Counted from the stretch's first letter, positions 1-10,660 are shown. The stretch is DNA of 64,000 nt from Pseudomonas fluorescens (GCF_902498195.1 NZ_CABVIY010000006.1:186001-250000); one strand, 5' to 3'. Made by a program: numbers and translations. Notes: a model not told the origin generated them from the letters alone.

Positions 1-168
1 CAAACCCCAGGCTTTGCCCTGTTTGGCGTTATAGCTTTCGTTGAGGTCGGCGAGCATGTTCTCGATGGCGGCGGACTCGGTCAGTTCAGAGTCGCGGGCG
101 TGGAGAACTGCGGGTGTGCCGTCGGGTTTTTTGTCGATCAGGTGGACGATGCAATGGCGGATCGGCAT
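1..168 (-). CDS. ndpA: Nucleoid-associated protein NdpA/YejK, N-terminal part (cut by window edge)
   Basis: The first 56 codons of a minus-strand gene that runs off the left edge. The visible N-terminus (MPIRHCIVHLIDKKPDGTPA) is the typical start of the Pseudomonas NdpA/YejK family, cytoplasmic proteins that associate with the nucleoid. The start ATG is at 166-168. It is divergent from the HU gene at 563, so the two nucleoid-protein genes share one 394-bp intergenic region. Family assignment rests on the N-terminus only, but this part is strongly conserved. Confidence 0.85.
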   Translation of the reverse strand, partial: MPIRHCIVHLIDKKPDGTPAVLHARDSELTESAAIENMLADLNESYNAKQGKAWGL

Positions 169-562
169 GGGCTTCTCGGCTGGTTGTAGAGAGCAGGGCG
201 GGCTCCCCGAAAAAGCGCCCAGTGTACCGCAACCATTGGTTTTGGAGCGGTACGAAGGGCAATTGCACGGTAACCGGCAGCCCTTATGCATTTTTTTGCC
301 GATTTAGAGCAATAAAGCTGACCAAATGGGTAGCTAGAGGCGGATATTTCCCCGTCTCTGTGCTAGTTTTGCCCGGTCTTGCGCGAAGTCACTGCGTTAA
401 GCGTGCAGTCAGCATTTGTCAGGTCGAACCAAACCCTGATTTCGGCATCTATAACCCGACTCGTCGCGGTTATCGCCGAGGGTGCCAGATCCAGAAGATC
501 GGGCTCGATGGCTGACACTGCACTCTGCAATCCATATGAATTTGATAGGGAAGGAACACTAC
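169..562. promoter_or_regulatory. Divergent intergenic region between ndpA and the HU gene
   Basis: 394 bases without a convincing gene. It must hold the promoters for both divergent nucleoid-protein genes. The clearest structure is an inverted repeat, GTACCGC at 224-230 and GCGGTAC at 247-253, with 16 bases between the arms, about 56 bases upstream of the ndpA start. The right half contains no strong consensus promoter that I can defend. The HU ribosome binding site is the AAGGAA at 551-556. Confidence 0.5.
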
Positions 563-844
563 ATGGCTCTTACTAAAGACCAACTGATCGCCGACATCGC
601 TGAAGCTATCGACGCGCCAAAAACCACCGCGCGTAACGCTCTGGACCAACTGGGCCAAATCGTTGCCGATCAGCTGGAAAACGGCGGCGAAATCACTTTG
701 CCAGGCATCGGCAAACTGAAAGTGACTGAGCGTCCTGCCCGTACCGGCCGTAACCCTTCGACTGGCGCTGCCATCGAAATCCCTGCAAAGAAAGTGATCA
801 AGCTGGTTGTGGCCAAGGGCCTGACCGACGCTGTGAACAAGTAA
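563..844 (+). CDS. hupN: HU-family DNA-binding protein
   Basis: A 93-residue histone-like protein that bends and compacts DNA as a dimer. The sequence has the HU layout: an N-terminal helical dimerisation part (MALTKDQLIADIAEAID), the GEITLPGIGKLKV strand region, and the DNA-binding arm with the RPARTGRNPSTG motif, ending in LTDAVNK. The ATG at 563 follows the ribosome binding site AAGGAA; the open frame extends further upstream but that part has no HU similarity. Pseudomonas carries several HU genes; the location near ndpA and valS matches the copy called hupN in P. putida as I recall, so the symbol is less certain than the family. A strong terminator follows. Confidence 0.9.
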   Translation: MALTKDQLIADIAEAIDAPKTTARNALDQLGQIVADQLENGGEITLPGIGKLKVTERPARTGRNPSTGAAIEIPAKKVIKLVVAKGLTDAVNK

Positions 845-853
845 GACGCAGTG

Positions 854-894
854 AAAAAAACCGTGCGCCGGAGCGATCCGGGCACGGTTTTTTT
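854..894 (+). terminator. Rho-independent terminator of the HU gene
   Basis: A CCGTGC...GCACGG stem with flanking A and T runs, ending in seven T, starts nine bases after the HU stop codon. Confidence 0.9.
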
Positions 895-928
895 GTGCCT
901 GCGATTCAGCACGCAACGCAGAACCCAT

Positions 929-950
929 GTGGGAGCGGGCTTGCTCCCAC
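929..950. repeat. Single REP hairpin
   Basis: A short palindrome with 8-bp arms (GTGGGAGC / GCTCCCAC) around GGGCTT. It is one arm of the REP family found elsewhere in this window, collapsed to a minimal hairpin, between the convergent HU and rlmF genes. Confidence 0.8.
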
Positions 951-966
951 GAGGGATCTGGGTCGG

Positions 967-1992
967 TTAGTCGGTTTTGCGCGCCCAACGCTCGCGCCAA
1001 ACCTGCTGCTGCGCTGGCGTCTGGAACGTCCAGGCCACGAAACGGCTCTGCTTCTGGCCCTGGGACATTTCCACCACCTGGCTTTCCAGCGCGCCGGCCT
1101 TCTTCAGCGCGGTCTGGATCGCAGGCAGATTCGACGCTTTGGACACCAGGGTGCTGAACCACAACACCTGCTGAGCCACCTGGGCACTCTCGCTGATCAA
1201 TTGCGTGACGAATCGCGCCTCCCCGCCTTCGCACCACAACTCCGCCGCCTGACCGCCGAAATTCAGCACCGGCAGTTTGCGTTTCGGATCGGCCTTGCCC
1301 AACGCGCGCCATTTACGGCTGCTGCCGCGGGTGGCTTCCTCCAGGGACGCGTGGAACGGTGGATTGCACATCGTCAGGTCAAAACGTTCGGCGTTCTCCA
1401 GCAGGCCCAGCAAGATCTGTTTACGGTTGCTCTGCTGGCGAACCTGGATAGCCTTGTTCAAACCATTGGACTGGATGATGGCCTTGGCCGCGGCGATGGC
1501 GGTGGCATCGACTTCCGAGCCGAGGAACTGCCAGCGGTAGTCGCTGTGGCCGATCAGTGGGTACACGCAGTTGGCGCCCATGCCGATGTCCAGCACCTTC
1601 ACGGCCGCGCCACGGGGGATCACGCCGTCATTGCCGTCGGCCAGCAGGTCGGCGAGAAAATGCACGTAATCGGCCCGACCCGGAACCGGTGGGCACAGGT
1701 AATCCGCTGGAATGTCCCAATGGGCGATGCCGTAGAACGACTTGAGCAGCGCCCGGTTGAACACCCGTACCGCGTCCGGGCTGGCGAAGTCGATGCTTTC
1801 CTTGCCGTACGGATTGATGATCACGAACTTCGCCAGTTCCGGCGTGCTTTTGATCAGCGCCGGGAAGTCGTAGCGACCCTGATGGCGATTGCGCGGATGC
1901 AGGCTGGCCTTTTCGCGTGGCTCCACGGCTTTGGCCGGGGTCGCGGATTCAGGCTTTTTACGCGCAGGTTTGGGTGTACGAGGGGTGTTCAT
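967..1992 (-). CDS. rlmF: 23S rRNA (adenine(1618)-N(6))-methyltransferase RlmF
   Basis: A 341-residue SAM-dependent methyltransferase of the YbiN/RlmF family, which methylates A1618 of 23S rRNA. Visible marks are the family N-terminus LHPRNRHQGRYDFPAL, the SAM-binding VLDIGMGANCVYPLIG, and the catalytic NPPF motif near residue 210 typical of N6-adenine methyltransferases. A lysine- and proline-rich N-terminal extension precedes the core. I chose the ATG at 1992; an upstream GTG at 2040 would add 16 residues without similarity. It converges on the HU gene and stands alone as a transcription unit. Confidence 0.92.
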   Translation of the reverse strand: MNTPRTPKPARKKPESATPAKAVEPREKASLHPRNRHQGRYDFPALIKSTPELAKFVIINPYGKESIDFASPDAVRVFNRALLKSFYGIAHWDIPADYLCPPVPGRADYVHFLADLLADGNDGVIPRGAAVKVLDIGMGANCVYPLIGHSDYRWQFLGSEVDATAIAAAKAIIQSNGLNKAIQVRQQSNRKQILLGLLENAERFDLTMCNPPFHASLEEATRGSSRKWRALGKADPKRKLPVLNFGGQAAELWCEGGEARFVTQLISESAQVAQQVLWFSTLVSKASNLPAIQTALKKAGALESQVVEMSQGQKQSRFVAWTFQTPAQQQVWRERWARKTD

Positions 1993-2060
1993 GGGCGTGG
2001 TCGATTCGGGTATGGCTGAAAGTGGCGGGCATTGTCCCACATCTATTGGCCACTCAGATC

Positions 2061-2156
2061 AAATGTGGGAGCGGGCTTGTTCGCGAAAGCGGTTTAACAT
2101 TCAACATCGACGTTGACTGACACGGCGCTTTCGCGAGCAAGCCCGCTCTCACATTT
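2061..2156. repeat. REPIN (inverted pair of REP elements)
   Basis: Two REP arms (GTGGGAGCGGGCTTG.TCGCGAAAGCGG type) in inverted orientation separated by a short spacer, in the gap between rlmF and the valS terminator. One arm carries TTCGCG in place of CTCGCG. Confidence 0.85.
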
Positions 2157-2189
2157 GATTTTTGGTGTTTGCGAGAGTGTGGCGGGCAC

Positions 2190-2217
2190 AAAAAAGGGAG
2201 GCCGTTGCGGGCCTCCC
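2190..2217 (-). terminator. Rho-independent terminator of valS
   Basis: An 8-bp stem GGGAGGCC/GGCCTCCC followed on the minus strand by six T, 20 bases beyond the valS stop codon. Confidence 0.9.
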
Positions 2218-2237
2218 TGGTTCATCGCGATTTGCCG

Positions 2238-5084
2238 TTACAGGCTGGCAATCCGTGCGTGTTGCTCCGCCAGCTTGCCCAGAGCCTGTTCGGCTTCGGC
2301 CAGTTTGGCGCGTTCCTTGTCGATGACCTCAGCGGGTGCCTTGTCGACGAAGCCGGCGTTGGACAGCTTGCCGCCCACGCGTTGCACTTCGCCTTGCAGG
2401 CGCTGGATTTCCTTGTCCAGACGCGCCAGCTCGGCACCTTTGTCGATCAGGCCGGCCATCGGCACCAGCACTTCCATCTCGCCGACCAGTGCGGTGGCGG
2501 ACAGCGGTGCTTCTTCGCCGGCAGCCAGTACGGTGATCGATTCCAGGCGCGCCAGCTTCTTGAGCAGCGCTTCGTTCTCGCTCAGGCGGCGCTGGTCTTC
2601 GGCACTGACGTTCTTCAGGAACAGCGGCAGCGGCTTGCCCGGGCCGATGTTCATTTCGCCACGGATATTACGCGTGCCGAGCATCAGGCCCTTGAGCCAT
2701 TCGATGTCGTCTTCGGCGGCCTGGTCAATGCGCGCTTCGTTGGCCACTGGCCAAGGTTGCAGCATGATCGTCTTGCCTTCGATTCCGGCCAGCGGCGCGA
2801 TGCGTTGCCAGATTTCTTCGGTGATGAACGGCATGAACGGATGCGCCAGGCGCAGGGCCACTTCCAGCACGCGCACCAGGGTGCGACGGGTGCCGCGCTG
2901 GCGTTCGACCGGCGCGTTTTCGTCCCAGAGCACAGGCTTGGAGAGTTCCAGGTACCAGTCGCAATACTGGTTCCAGATGAACTCGTACAAGGCTTGTGCG
3001 GCCAGGTCGAAGCGGAACTGGTCGAGCTGGCGGGTCACTTCGGCTTCGGTGCGTTGCAGCTGCGAAATGATCCAGCGGTCGGCCAGCGATAGCTCGTAGG
3101 CTTCGCCGTTCTGGCCGCAATCTTCGCCCTTGTCCAGCACGTAGCGCGCGGCGTTCCAGATCTTGTTGCAGAAGTTGCGATAGCCTTCGACGCGGCCCAT
3201 GTCGAACTTGATGTCGCGACCGGTGGACGCCAGCGAGCAGAAGGTGAAACGCAGGGCGTCGGTGCCGTAGCTGGCGATACCCTCGGCGAACTCGTCGCGG
3301 GTCGCCTTCTCGATCTTCTTCGCCAGTTTCGGCTGCATCAGGCCCGAGGTGCGCTTCTGCACCAGGGTTTCGAGTTCGATCCCGTCGATGATGTCCAGCG
3401 GGTCAAGGACGTTGCCCTTGGACTTGGACATCTTCTGGCCCTGGCCATCGCGCACCAGGCCGTGCACATACACGGTCTTGAACGGGACCTGCGGCGTGCC
3501 ATCCTCGTTCTTGATCAGGTGCATGGTCAGCATGATCATCCGGGCGACCCAGAAGAAAATGATGTCGAAGCCGGTGACCAGCACGTCGGTGGAGTGGAAT
3601 TTCTTCAGGAATTCGGTCTTCTCCGGCCAGCCCAGGGTGGAGAACGTCCACAGTCCCGAACTGAACCAGGTGTCGAGTACGTCGTTGTCCTGTTGCAGCG
3701 CAACGTCCGGGCCCAGGTTGTGCTTGGCCCGCACTTCGGCTTCGTCGCGACCGACGTAGACTTTGCCCGACTCGTCGTACCAGGCCGGAATCCGGTGGCC
3801 CCACCACAGCTGACGGCTGATGCACCAGTCCTGGATGTCGCGCATCCACGAGAAGTACATGTTTTCGTATTGTTTCGGCACGAACTGGATGCGGCCGTCT
3901 TCAACCGCGGCGATCGCAGGCTCGGCCAGCGGCTTGGTGGACACGTACCACTGGTCGGTCAGCCACGGCTCGATGATGGTGCCGGAACGGTCGCCCTTCG
4001 GCACTTTCAGCGCGTGATCGTTGACGCTGACCAGCAGGCCGGCGGCATCGAACGCCGCCACGATCTGCTTGCGCGCTTCGAAACGGTCGAGGCCGGCGTA
4101 TTCAGCCGGGATCGCGCCGTCGATGCTCTCGTTCAGCGTGCCGTCGAGGTTGAACACCTGGGCGGCAGGCAGCACGTTGGCGTTCTTGTCGAAGATGTTC
4201 AGCAACGGCAGGTTGTGGCGCTTGCCGACTTCGTAGTCGTTGAAATCGTGGGCCGGGGTGATTTTCACGCAACCGGTGCCGAATTCAGGGTCGCAGTAAT
4301 CGTCGGCGATGATCGGGATGCGGCGGCCAACCAGTGGCAGCTCGACGAATTTGCCGATCAGGGCCTGGTAGCGCTCGTCGTTCGGGTTAACGGCCACGGC
4401 GGAGTCGCCGAGCATGGTTTCCGGACGCGTCGTCGCGACGATCAGGTAATCGTTGCCTTCAGCGGTCTTGGCGCCGTCGGCCAGCGGGTATTTCAGGTTC
4501 CACAGGAAACCTTTCTCGTCGTGGTTTTCCACTTCGAGGTCGGAAATCGCCGTGTGCAGCTTGGTGTCCCAGTTGACCAGGCGCTTGCCGCGGTAGATCA
4601 GGCCGTCCTCGTGCAGGCGCACGAAAGCTTCCTTGACCGCTTCCGAGAGGCCGTCGTCCATGGTGAAGCGCTCGCGGCTCCAGTCCACGGACGAGCCGAG
4701 GCGGCGGATCTGCCGGCTGATGTTGCCACCGGACTGATCTTTCCACTCCCAGACTTTCTCGAGGAATTTGTCGCGGCCCAGATCATGGCGATTCTGGCCC
4801 TGGGCTTCGAGTTGACGCTCCACCAGCATCTGCGTGGCGATACCGGCGTGGTCGGTGCCCGGTTGCCACAGGGTGTTGCGACCCTGCATGCGGCGGAAAC
4901 GGATCAGGGCGTCCATGATCGCGTTGTTGAAGCCATGACCCATGTGCAGGCTGCCGGTGACGTTCGGCGGCGGGATCATGATGGTGTAGGACTCGCCCGC
5001 GCCTTGCGGGGCGAAATAATTCTCTGTCTCCCAGGTGTTGTACCAGGAAGTTTCAATGGCGTGCGGCTGGTAGGTCTTATCCAT
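2238..5084 (-). CDS. valS: Valine--tRNA ligase
   Basis: A 948-residue class I aminoacyl-tRNA synthetase that charges tRNA-Val. The HIGH-like signature PPPNVTGSLHMGHGFN lies at about residues 38-53 and the KMSKSKGN loop near residue 550. Between them is the editing (CP1) domain, with the TTRPETMLGD motif. The C-terminus is a charged coiled-coil arm (residues about 880-945), as in other bacterial ValRS. Length is normal. The gene is transcribed alone here; the pepA-holC genes that I recall upstream of valS in other Pseudomonas are not adjacent, a REPIN and an MFS gene taking their place. Confidence 0.97.
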   Translation of the reverse strand: MDKTYQPHAIETSWYNTWETENYFAPQGAGESYTIMIPPPNVTGSLHMGHGFNNAIMDALIRFRRMQGRNTLWQPGTDHAGIATQMLVERQLEAQGQNRHDLGRDKFLEKVWEWKDQSGGNISRQIRRLGSSVDWSRERFTMDDGLSEAVKEAFVRLHEDGLIYRGKRLVNWDTKLHTAISDLEVENHDEKGFLWNLKYPLADGAKTAEGNDYLIVATTRPETMLGDSAVAVNPNDERYQALIGKFVELPLVGRRIPIIADDYCDPEFGTGCVKITPAHDFNDYEVGKRHNLPLLNIFDKNANVLPAAQVFNLDGTLNESIDGAIPAEYAGLDRFEARKQIVAAFDAAGLLVSVNDHALKVPKGDRSGTIIEPWLTDQWYVSTKPLAEPAIAAVEDGRIQFVPKQYENMYFSWMRDIQDWCISRQLWWGHRIPAWYDESGKVYVGRDEAEVRAKHNLGPDVALQQDNDVLDTWFSSGLWTFSTLGWPEKTEFLKKFHSTDVLVTGFDIIFFWVARMIMLTMHLIKNEDGTPQVPFKTVYVHGLVRDGQGQKMSKSKGNVLDPLDIIDGIELETLVQKRTSGLMQPKLAKKIEKATRDEFAEGIASYGTDALRFTFCSLASTGRDIKFDMGRVEGYRNFCNKIWNAARYVLDKGEDCGQNGEAYELSLADRWIISQLQRTEAEVTRQLDQFRFDLAAQALYEFIWNQYCDWYLELSKPVLWDENAPVERQRGTRRTLVRVLEVALRLAHPFMPFITEEIWQRIAPLAGIEGKTIMLQPWPVANEARIDQAAEDDIEWLKGLMLGTRNIRGEMNIGPGKPLPLFLKNVSAEDQRRLSENEALLKKLARLESITVLAAGEEAPLSATALVGEMEVLVPMAGLIDKGAELARLDKEIQRLQGEVQRVGGKLSNAGFVDKAPAEVIDKERAKLAEAEQALGKLAEQHARIASL

Positions 5085-5222
5085 GCGCGGCGGGACCCTA
5101 TTGGCATTTATTCAGGAAAAGCCGATGAGTATAGCGGGGATAAGTTGTTACGCGTAGAGCGAGGGGCTAACGGATGGGGGAAAATTCGCGACCGGTCGGG
5201 GATGTGCTTTGCCTGTGCCGGC

Positions 5223-5292
5223 GCCTTCGCGAGCAGTTTTGCTCCCACAGAGGTGCGCGATCACTGTGGGAGCGAGCCTGCTCGCGAAAGCA
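5223..5292. repeat. REPIN between valS and the MFS gene
   Basis: Inverted REP arms of the GTGGGAGCGAGCCTGCTCGCGAAAGC subtype; the left arm is slightly degenerate (GAGCAGTTTTGCTCCCAC). Confidence 0.8.
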
Positions 5293-5297
5293 ATCTA

Positions 5298-6614
5298 TCA
5301 GGCAACCCGATTCAAATCGTTATGCCGCGTTTCCTTCAGGCACAGCACGGCAATCAAGCTCAGCACCGCTGCCCCGGACACATACCCGCCGACATAGCTC
5401 AAGCCGCCCATCGCCACCAGTTTCTGGGCAAAGAACGGTGCCGCCGAAGCGCCGACGATCCCGCCGAGGTTGTAGGCCGCCGATGCGCCGGTATAACGCA
5501 CGTGGGTCGGGAACAGCTCCGGCAGCAGGGCACCCATCGGTGCGAAAGTCACGCCCATCAGGAACAGCTCGATGCACAGGAACAGCGCCACGCCCCAGGT
5601 CGAGCCCTGGGTCAGCAGCGGCTCCATCAGGAAACCGGACAGAATCGCCAGTACGCCACCGATGATCAGTACCGGTTTGCGTCCGTAACGGTCGCTGGCC
5701 CAGGCCGACAGCGGGGTCGCGGCGGCCATGAACAGCACGGCGAAGCACAGCAGGGCGAGGAAGGTTTCGCGGGTGTAACCCAGGGTCGCCACGCCATAGC
5801 TGAGCGAAAACACCGTGGAAATGTAGAACAGCGCGTAGCACACGACCATCGCACCGGCACCGAGCAGCACCGGCAACCAATACTGGCTGAAGAGCTCGAC
5901 CAGCGGGATCTTCACGCGCTCTTCGCGGGCCACGGCGTTGGCGAACACCGGTGTTTCGTGGAGCTTGAGGCGAACGTACAGGCCGACCATGACGAGTGCG
6001 GCGCTGAGCAGGAAAGGAATGCGCCAGCCCCATGAGCGGAACTGTTCATCGTTCAAGGTCATGGCCAGCGTCAGGAACAGCCCGTTGGCCGCGAGAAAGC
6101 CGATGGATGGGCCGAGCTGCGGAAACATGCCGAACCAGGCTCGTTTGCCTTCGGGTGCATTTTCCGTGGCCAGCAACGCTGCGCCGCCCCATTCACCGCC
6201 CAATCCCAGGCCTTGGCCGAAGCGCAGCACACAGAGCAATATCGGTGCCCAGGCGCCGATGCTGTCGTAACCCGGGAGCACGCCGATCAGCGTGGTGCAC
6301 ACGCCCATCAGCAGAAGGGAGGCCACCAGGGTCGATTTGCGGCCGATGCGGTCGCCGAAGTGACCGAACAGGGCCGAACCCAGGGGGCGGGCAAGGAACG
6401 CGATGCCGAACGTGAGAAAGGCCGAGAGCATCTGCGCCGTGCCGGAAGTCTGTGGAAAGAACACCGGGCCGATCACCAGCGCCGCGGCGGTGGCATAGAC
6501 GTAGAAATCGTAGAACTCGATGGCGGTACCGATAAAGCTCGCCGTAGCCACGCGGGTCGCGGAGTTCGTCGGTTGTGCAGGCGTGGAATCGCTGTAAGTC
6601 GTGCTGGTTGTCAT
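5298..6614 (-). CDS. MFS transporter, metabolite:H+ symporter (MHS) type
   Basis: A 438-residue inner-membrane transporter with about twelve hydrophobic segments. The MHS subfamily is indicated by the first-helix region FIGTAIEFYDFYVYATAAAL, the GHFGDRIGRK loop between helices 2 and 3, and GQGLGLGGEWGGAALL in helix 4. This subfamily (ShiA, KgtP, ProP relatives) imports organic acids and related metabolites with protons; the substrate cannot be told from sequence. A second ATG at 6635 would add seven residues; I prefer 6614 because AGGG lies upstream. It is monocistronic, flanked by repeats on both sides. Confidence 0.88.
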   Translation of the reverse strand: MTTSTTYSDSTPAQPTNSATRVATASFIGTAIEFYDFYVYATAAALVIGPVFFPQTSGTAQMLSAFLTFGIAFLARPLGSALFGHFGDRIGRKSTLVASLLLMGVCTTLIGVLPGYDSIGAWAPILLCVLRFGQGLGLGGEWGGAALLATENAPEGKRAWFGMFPQLGPSIGFLAANGLFLTLAMTLNDEQFRSWGWRIPFLLSAALVMVGLYVRLKLHETPVFANAVAREERVKIPLVELFSQYWLPVLLGAGAMVVCYALFYISTVFSLSYGVATLGYTRETFLALLCFAVLFMAAATPLSAWASDRYGRKPVLIIGGVLAILSGFLMEPLLTQGSTWGVALFLCIELFLMGVTFAPMGALLPELFPTHVRYTGASAAYNLGGIVGASAAPFFAQKLVAMGGLSYVGGYVSGAAVLSLIAVLCLKETRHNDLNRVA

Positions 6615-6777
6615 GCGGTTATCCCTGACAGTCATGTGCTCCAGTGGAGCGAATTATTATGGTCGAACACCCAGGGATGTGGGTTTGCAGCGGAGTGCGG
6701 GTAGCACGGAGACAGGTGCTTGGGTAAGCGGATCGATTATAGGAAGGAGGCTAACGAATCAACAAGGACAAAAACAT

Positions 6778-6848
6778 CACAGCCTTCGGCAGCGCCTGCA
6801 CGATGAATGCATTTCAAATGTAGGAGCTGCCGCAGGCTGCGATCCTTT
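6778..6848. repeat. REPIN of the second family (GTAGGAGCTGCCGCAGGCTGCGATC type)
   Basis: Two inverted copies of a palindrome different from the GTGGGAGCGGGCTTGC family. The left copy is degenerate (CAGCGCCTGCA). It lies between the MFS gene and the CorC-like gene. Confidence 0.75.
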
Positions 6849-6854
6849 GGCTAT

Positions 6855-8099
6855 TTATTGAGCGGGTACGATCGCTGGAGCCGAACTGGTGTGCCAGACC
6901 AATACGCGGGTGACGCGATTGTCTTCGGTCTCGAGGATTTCCAGCCGATATCGGCCGATCTTCAGGCACACCGCACTCTCGGGAATGGTCTCCAGTGCTT
7001 CGGTCACCAGGCCGTTGAGGGTCTTCGGGCCGTCGCTGGGCAGATGCCAGCCGAGGCTCTTGTTCAGTTCGCGGATCGACGCGGCGCCATCGATCACCAG
7101 GCGGCCATCGGCCTGCGGATGGATGTGCGGGTTGTCCAGGCTTTGCTGGCTTTCGAACTCGCCGACGATTTCTTCAAGAATGTCTTCCAGGGTCACGATG
7201 CCGAGCACTTCGCCGTACTCGTCGACCACCATGCCCAGGCGTCGCTGTTGCTTGTGGAAGTTCAGCAGCTGAAGTTGCAGCGGGGTGCTTTCCGGTACGA
7301 AGTAGGGCTCGCGACTGGCCGCCAGCAGCGCTTCCAGCGTCAGGCTGCCATCGGGGAGCAAATGGGCGATCTGCCGGGTATTGAGCACGGCTTCGACCTG
7401 GTTGATATCACTGTGGAACACCGGCAGGCGCGTGCGCTGGTTGTTGCGCAATTGCTCGATGATGTCCTCGATCGGGTCGTCGAGGTTGATCCCGTCGACT
7501 TCACTGCGCGGCACCAGGATGTCGTTGACCGTGATGTTGTCCAGCGCATGGATGCCGGGCAGCGAATGCGGGCGGCAGACGGCGGGCTCGCCATCGTCGA
7601 GCCGGTCCCTGGAGGCTTCGTCTTCGCTTTGTTGCACCACTTTGGCTTTACGGTCGAACGGGCGCATCAGCAACTGGCTGATGGCGTTGAGCAGCCAGGC
7701 TGCCGGGTAGATGATCTTCAGTGGTACGGGCAGCAGGTTGTTGCCCAGGGCCAGGATCGCATCCGGGTGGCGGGCGGCGAGGGCGCGGGGCACATAGTCG
7801 GCGAATACCAGCAGTATCGCGCCAGCACCGAGACAGGCTATCCACGGTCCGTTTTGCGCCCAGGTGAAAATCGCCAGCAAGGTGCAGATGACCACCACCA
7901 GCGTGCGGCACAGGGTATTGCAGAAGATCAGGCTGTCGAGCGGGAAGCTCAGCCGGGCCAGCGGCTTGTCGCTTGAGCGCGAGGCCGTGCGCTTGGCCAG
8001 TAAATTCAGATGTGCGGATTCGACGGCGGAAAACAGGCCCGACCACAGAATCAGCAGGGCCACTACAGCGAGCATCGGCCCTAAGGGCAAGTCGTCCAT
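6855..8099 (-). CDS. HlyC/CorC-family membrane protein (CNNM domain, CBS pair, CorC_HlyC domain)
   Basis: A 414-residue inner-membrane protein. The first ~180 residues hold the CNNM (DUF21) domain with several hydrophobic helices. A CBS pair follows (ITVNDILVPRSEVDGI and the GMVVDEYGEVLGIVTLEDIL half), then the small C-terminal CorC_HlyC domain. Such proteins are linked to Mg/Co homeostasis and efflux, but the transported ion is not proven for most members. The name hemolysin sometimes attached to them is misleading. It starts 12 bases after the stop of ypjD and is probably cotranscribed with it. Confidence 0.88.
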   Translation of the reverse strand: MDDLPLGPMLAVVALLILWSGLFSAVESAHLNLLAKRTASRSSDKPLARLSFPLDSLIFCNTLCRTLVVVICTLLAIFTWAQNGPWIACLGAGAILLVFADYVPRALAARHPDAILALGNNLLPVPLKIIYPAAWLLNAISQLLMRPFDRKAKVVQQSEDEASRDRLDDGEPAVCRPHSLPGIHALDNITVNDILVPRSEVDGINLDDPIEDIIEQLRNNQRTRLPVFHSDINQVEAVLNTRQIAHLLPDGSLTLEALLAASREPYFVPESTPLQLQLLNFHKQQRRLGMVVDEYGEVLGIVTLEDILEEIVGEFESQQSLDNPHIHPQADGRLVIDGAASIRELNKSLGWHLPSDGPKTLNGLVTEALETIPESAVCLKIGRYRLEILETEDNRVTRVLVWHTSSAPAIVPAQ

Positions 8100-8111
8100 T
8101 AATGCCGCCCG

Positions 8112-8924
8112 TCAGATGTGCAGAATGTATTCACGGACCAGCTTGCTGCCGAAATACGCCAGCATCAGCAGGCAGAAACCGGCGAGGGTCCAGCGAATGG
8201 CTTTGTGTCCGCGCCAGCCAAGACGGTTGCGGCCCCAGAGCAATACGCTGAAGACGATCCAGGCCAGGCAGGCCAGCAAGGTCTTGTGCACCAGGTGCTG
8301 GGCGAACAGGTTGTCGACGAACAGCCAGCCGGAGATCAGCGACATCGACAACAGGGTCCAGCCGGCCCAGAGGAAACCGAACAGCAGGCTTTCCATGGTT
8401 TGCAGGGGCGGGAAATTCTTGATCAGCCCGGACGGGTGCTTGTGCTTGAGCTGATGGTCCTGGACCAGCAGCAACAACGCCTGGAACACCGCAATGGTGA
8501 ACATGCCGTAGGCCAGGATCGACAGCAGGATATGGGCGAGGATGCCCGGCTCCTCGTCGATCACCTGCACCGTGCCGGCCGGTGCGAACTGCGCCAGCAA
8601 CACAGTGATGGCGCCCAGCGGAAACAGCAGCACCAGCAGGTTCTCCACCGGGATCCGCGAACAGGCCAGCAGGGTCAGGGCGATGACGGCGGCGGCGATC
8701 AGGCTCGAGGCGCTGAAAAAATCCAGCGCCAGGCCGATCGGGGTCAGCAGGTGAGTGAGCAGGCTGGCGCCGTGGGCCAGCACGGCGAGGACGCCGAGCG
8801 TGACCAGCAGGCGCTTGTTGGCCTTGGCGCAGGTGGCCAGGCGGGTGCCCTGATAGAGGGTCGCAGCGGCATATAAGCAGGCGGCGGCGAGGCTGGTAAG
8901 CAAACTGGGTGACAAGGGGAGCAT
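8112..8924 (-). CDS. ypjD: Inner membrane protein YpjD, cytochrome c assembly (CcsA-like) family
   Basis: A 270-residue polytopic protein of the cytochrome c assembly/CcsA superfamily, with about eight hydrophobic helices. The start ATG at 8924 has AGGA five bases upstream; the open frame continues upstream but without family resemblance. The tail residues HKAIRWTLAGFCLLMLAYFG match the YpjD type. Its exact role is not settled; the neighbourhood (divergent from ffh, ahead of the CorC-like gene) is the usual one in Pseudomonas. Confidence 0.85.
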   Translation of the reverse strand: MLPLSPSLLTSLAAACLYAAATLYQGTRLATCAKANKRLLVTLGVLAVLAHGASLLTHLLTPIGLALDFFSASSLIAAAVIALTLLACSRIPVENLLVLLFPLGAITVLLAQFAPAGTVQVIDEEPGILAHILLSILAYGMFTIAVFQALLLLVQDHQLKHKHPSGLIKNFPPLQTMESLLFGFLWAGWTLLSMSLISGWLFVDNLFAQHLVHKTLLACLAWIVFSVLLWGRNRLGWRGHKAIRWTLAGFCLLMLAYFGSKLVREYILHI

Positions 8925-9008
8925 AAGTCCTGTTAGGCAAGCCCGAAAGGCGCTGAGTTTGGCATAGAACCCACGCGGCACGAAAGACCAGACAAGCTGA
9001 CGGCGAGG

Positions 9009-9037
9009 TGTCCGCCAGGCGCAGTCTTCGCTATAAT
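9009..9037 (+). promoter_or_regulatory. Candidate promoter of ffh
   Basis: A perfect TATAAT at 9032-9037, about 98 bases upstream of the ffh start. The -35 region is poor (TGTCCG at 9009-9014, 17-base spacer). Confidence 0.5.
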
Positions 9038-9134
9038 CCGCGACCTGCCCACGCCGCAGGCTCGCCGAGCACATCTTTAGTCCGGTCCGGGCCGCCATTT
9101 TCCCGGTCTACACAGGGCCTGAAAGGATCGCGCA

Positions 9135-10511
<1,377 letters not shown>

Positions 10512-10660
10512 AGAATTCGCGCAAGGGCTTGCTCTTGCGCAGCCCACATGGAAGTGGGATCTCCAGCAAACCCGCACTTGGCGGGAGCTGACCGGCCGTT
10601 TTCATCGACGGCTCTATAGCAAATCTGCATGGCGTCCGATAGGCCGCCGGAAAAAGTCAT

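Noticed and set aside
3462..6035. Very long open frame (857 codons) on the plus strand opposite valS and into the MFS gene
   Set aside because: It is the antisense shadow of a high-GC gene; it has no ribosome binding site, crosses two unrelated genes and a REPIN, and has no domain character. valS has all the expected motifs on the other strand.
6807..7976. Long plus-strand open frame opposite the CorC-like gene
   Set aside because: Its composition is the mirrored pattern of the CBS/CNNM gene, with no protein motif and no start signals.
10512..10660. GCGCAAG...CTTGCGC hairpin after ffh as a terminator
   Set aside because: The stem is short with no T run; it may assist termination but I cannot support it as a terminator.
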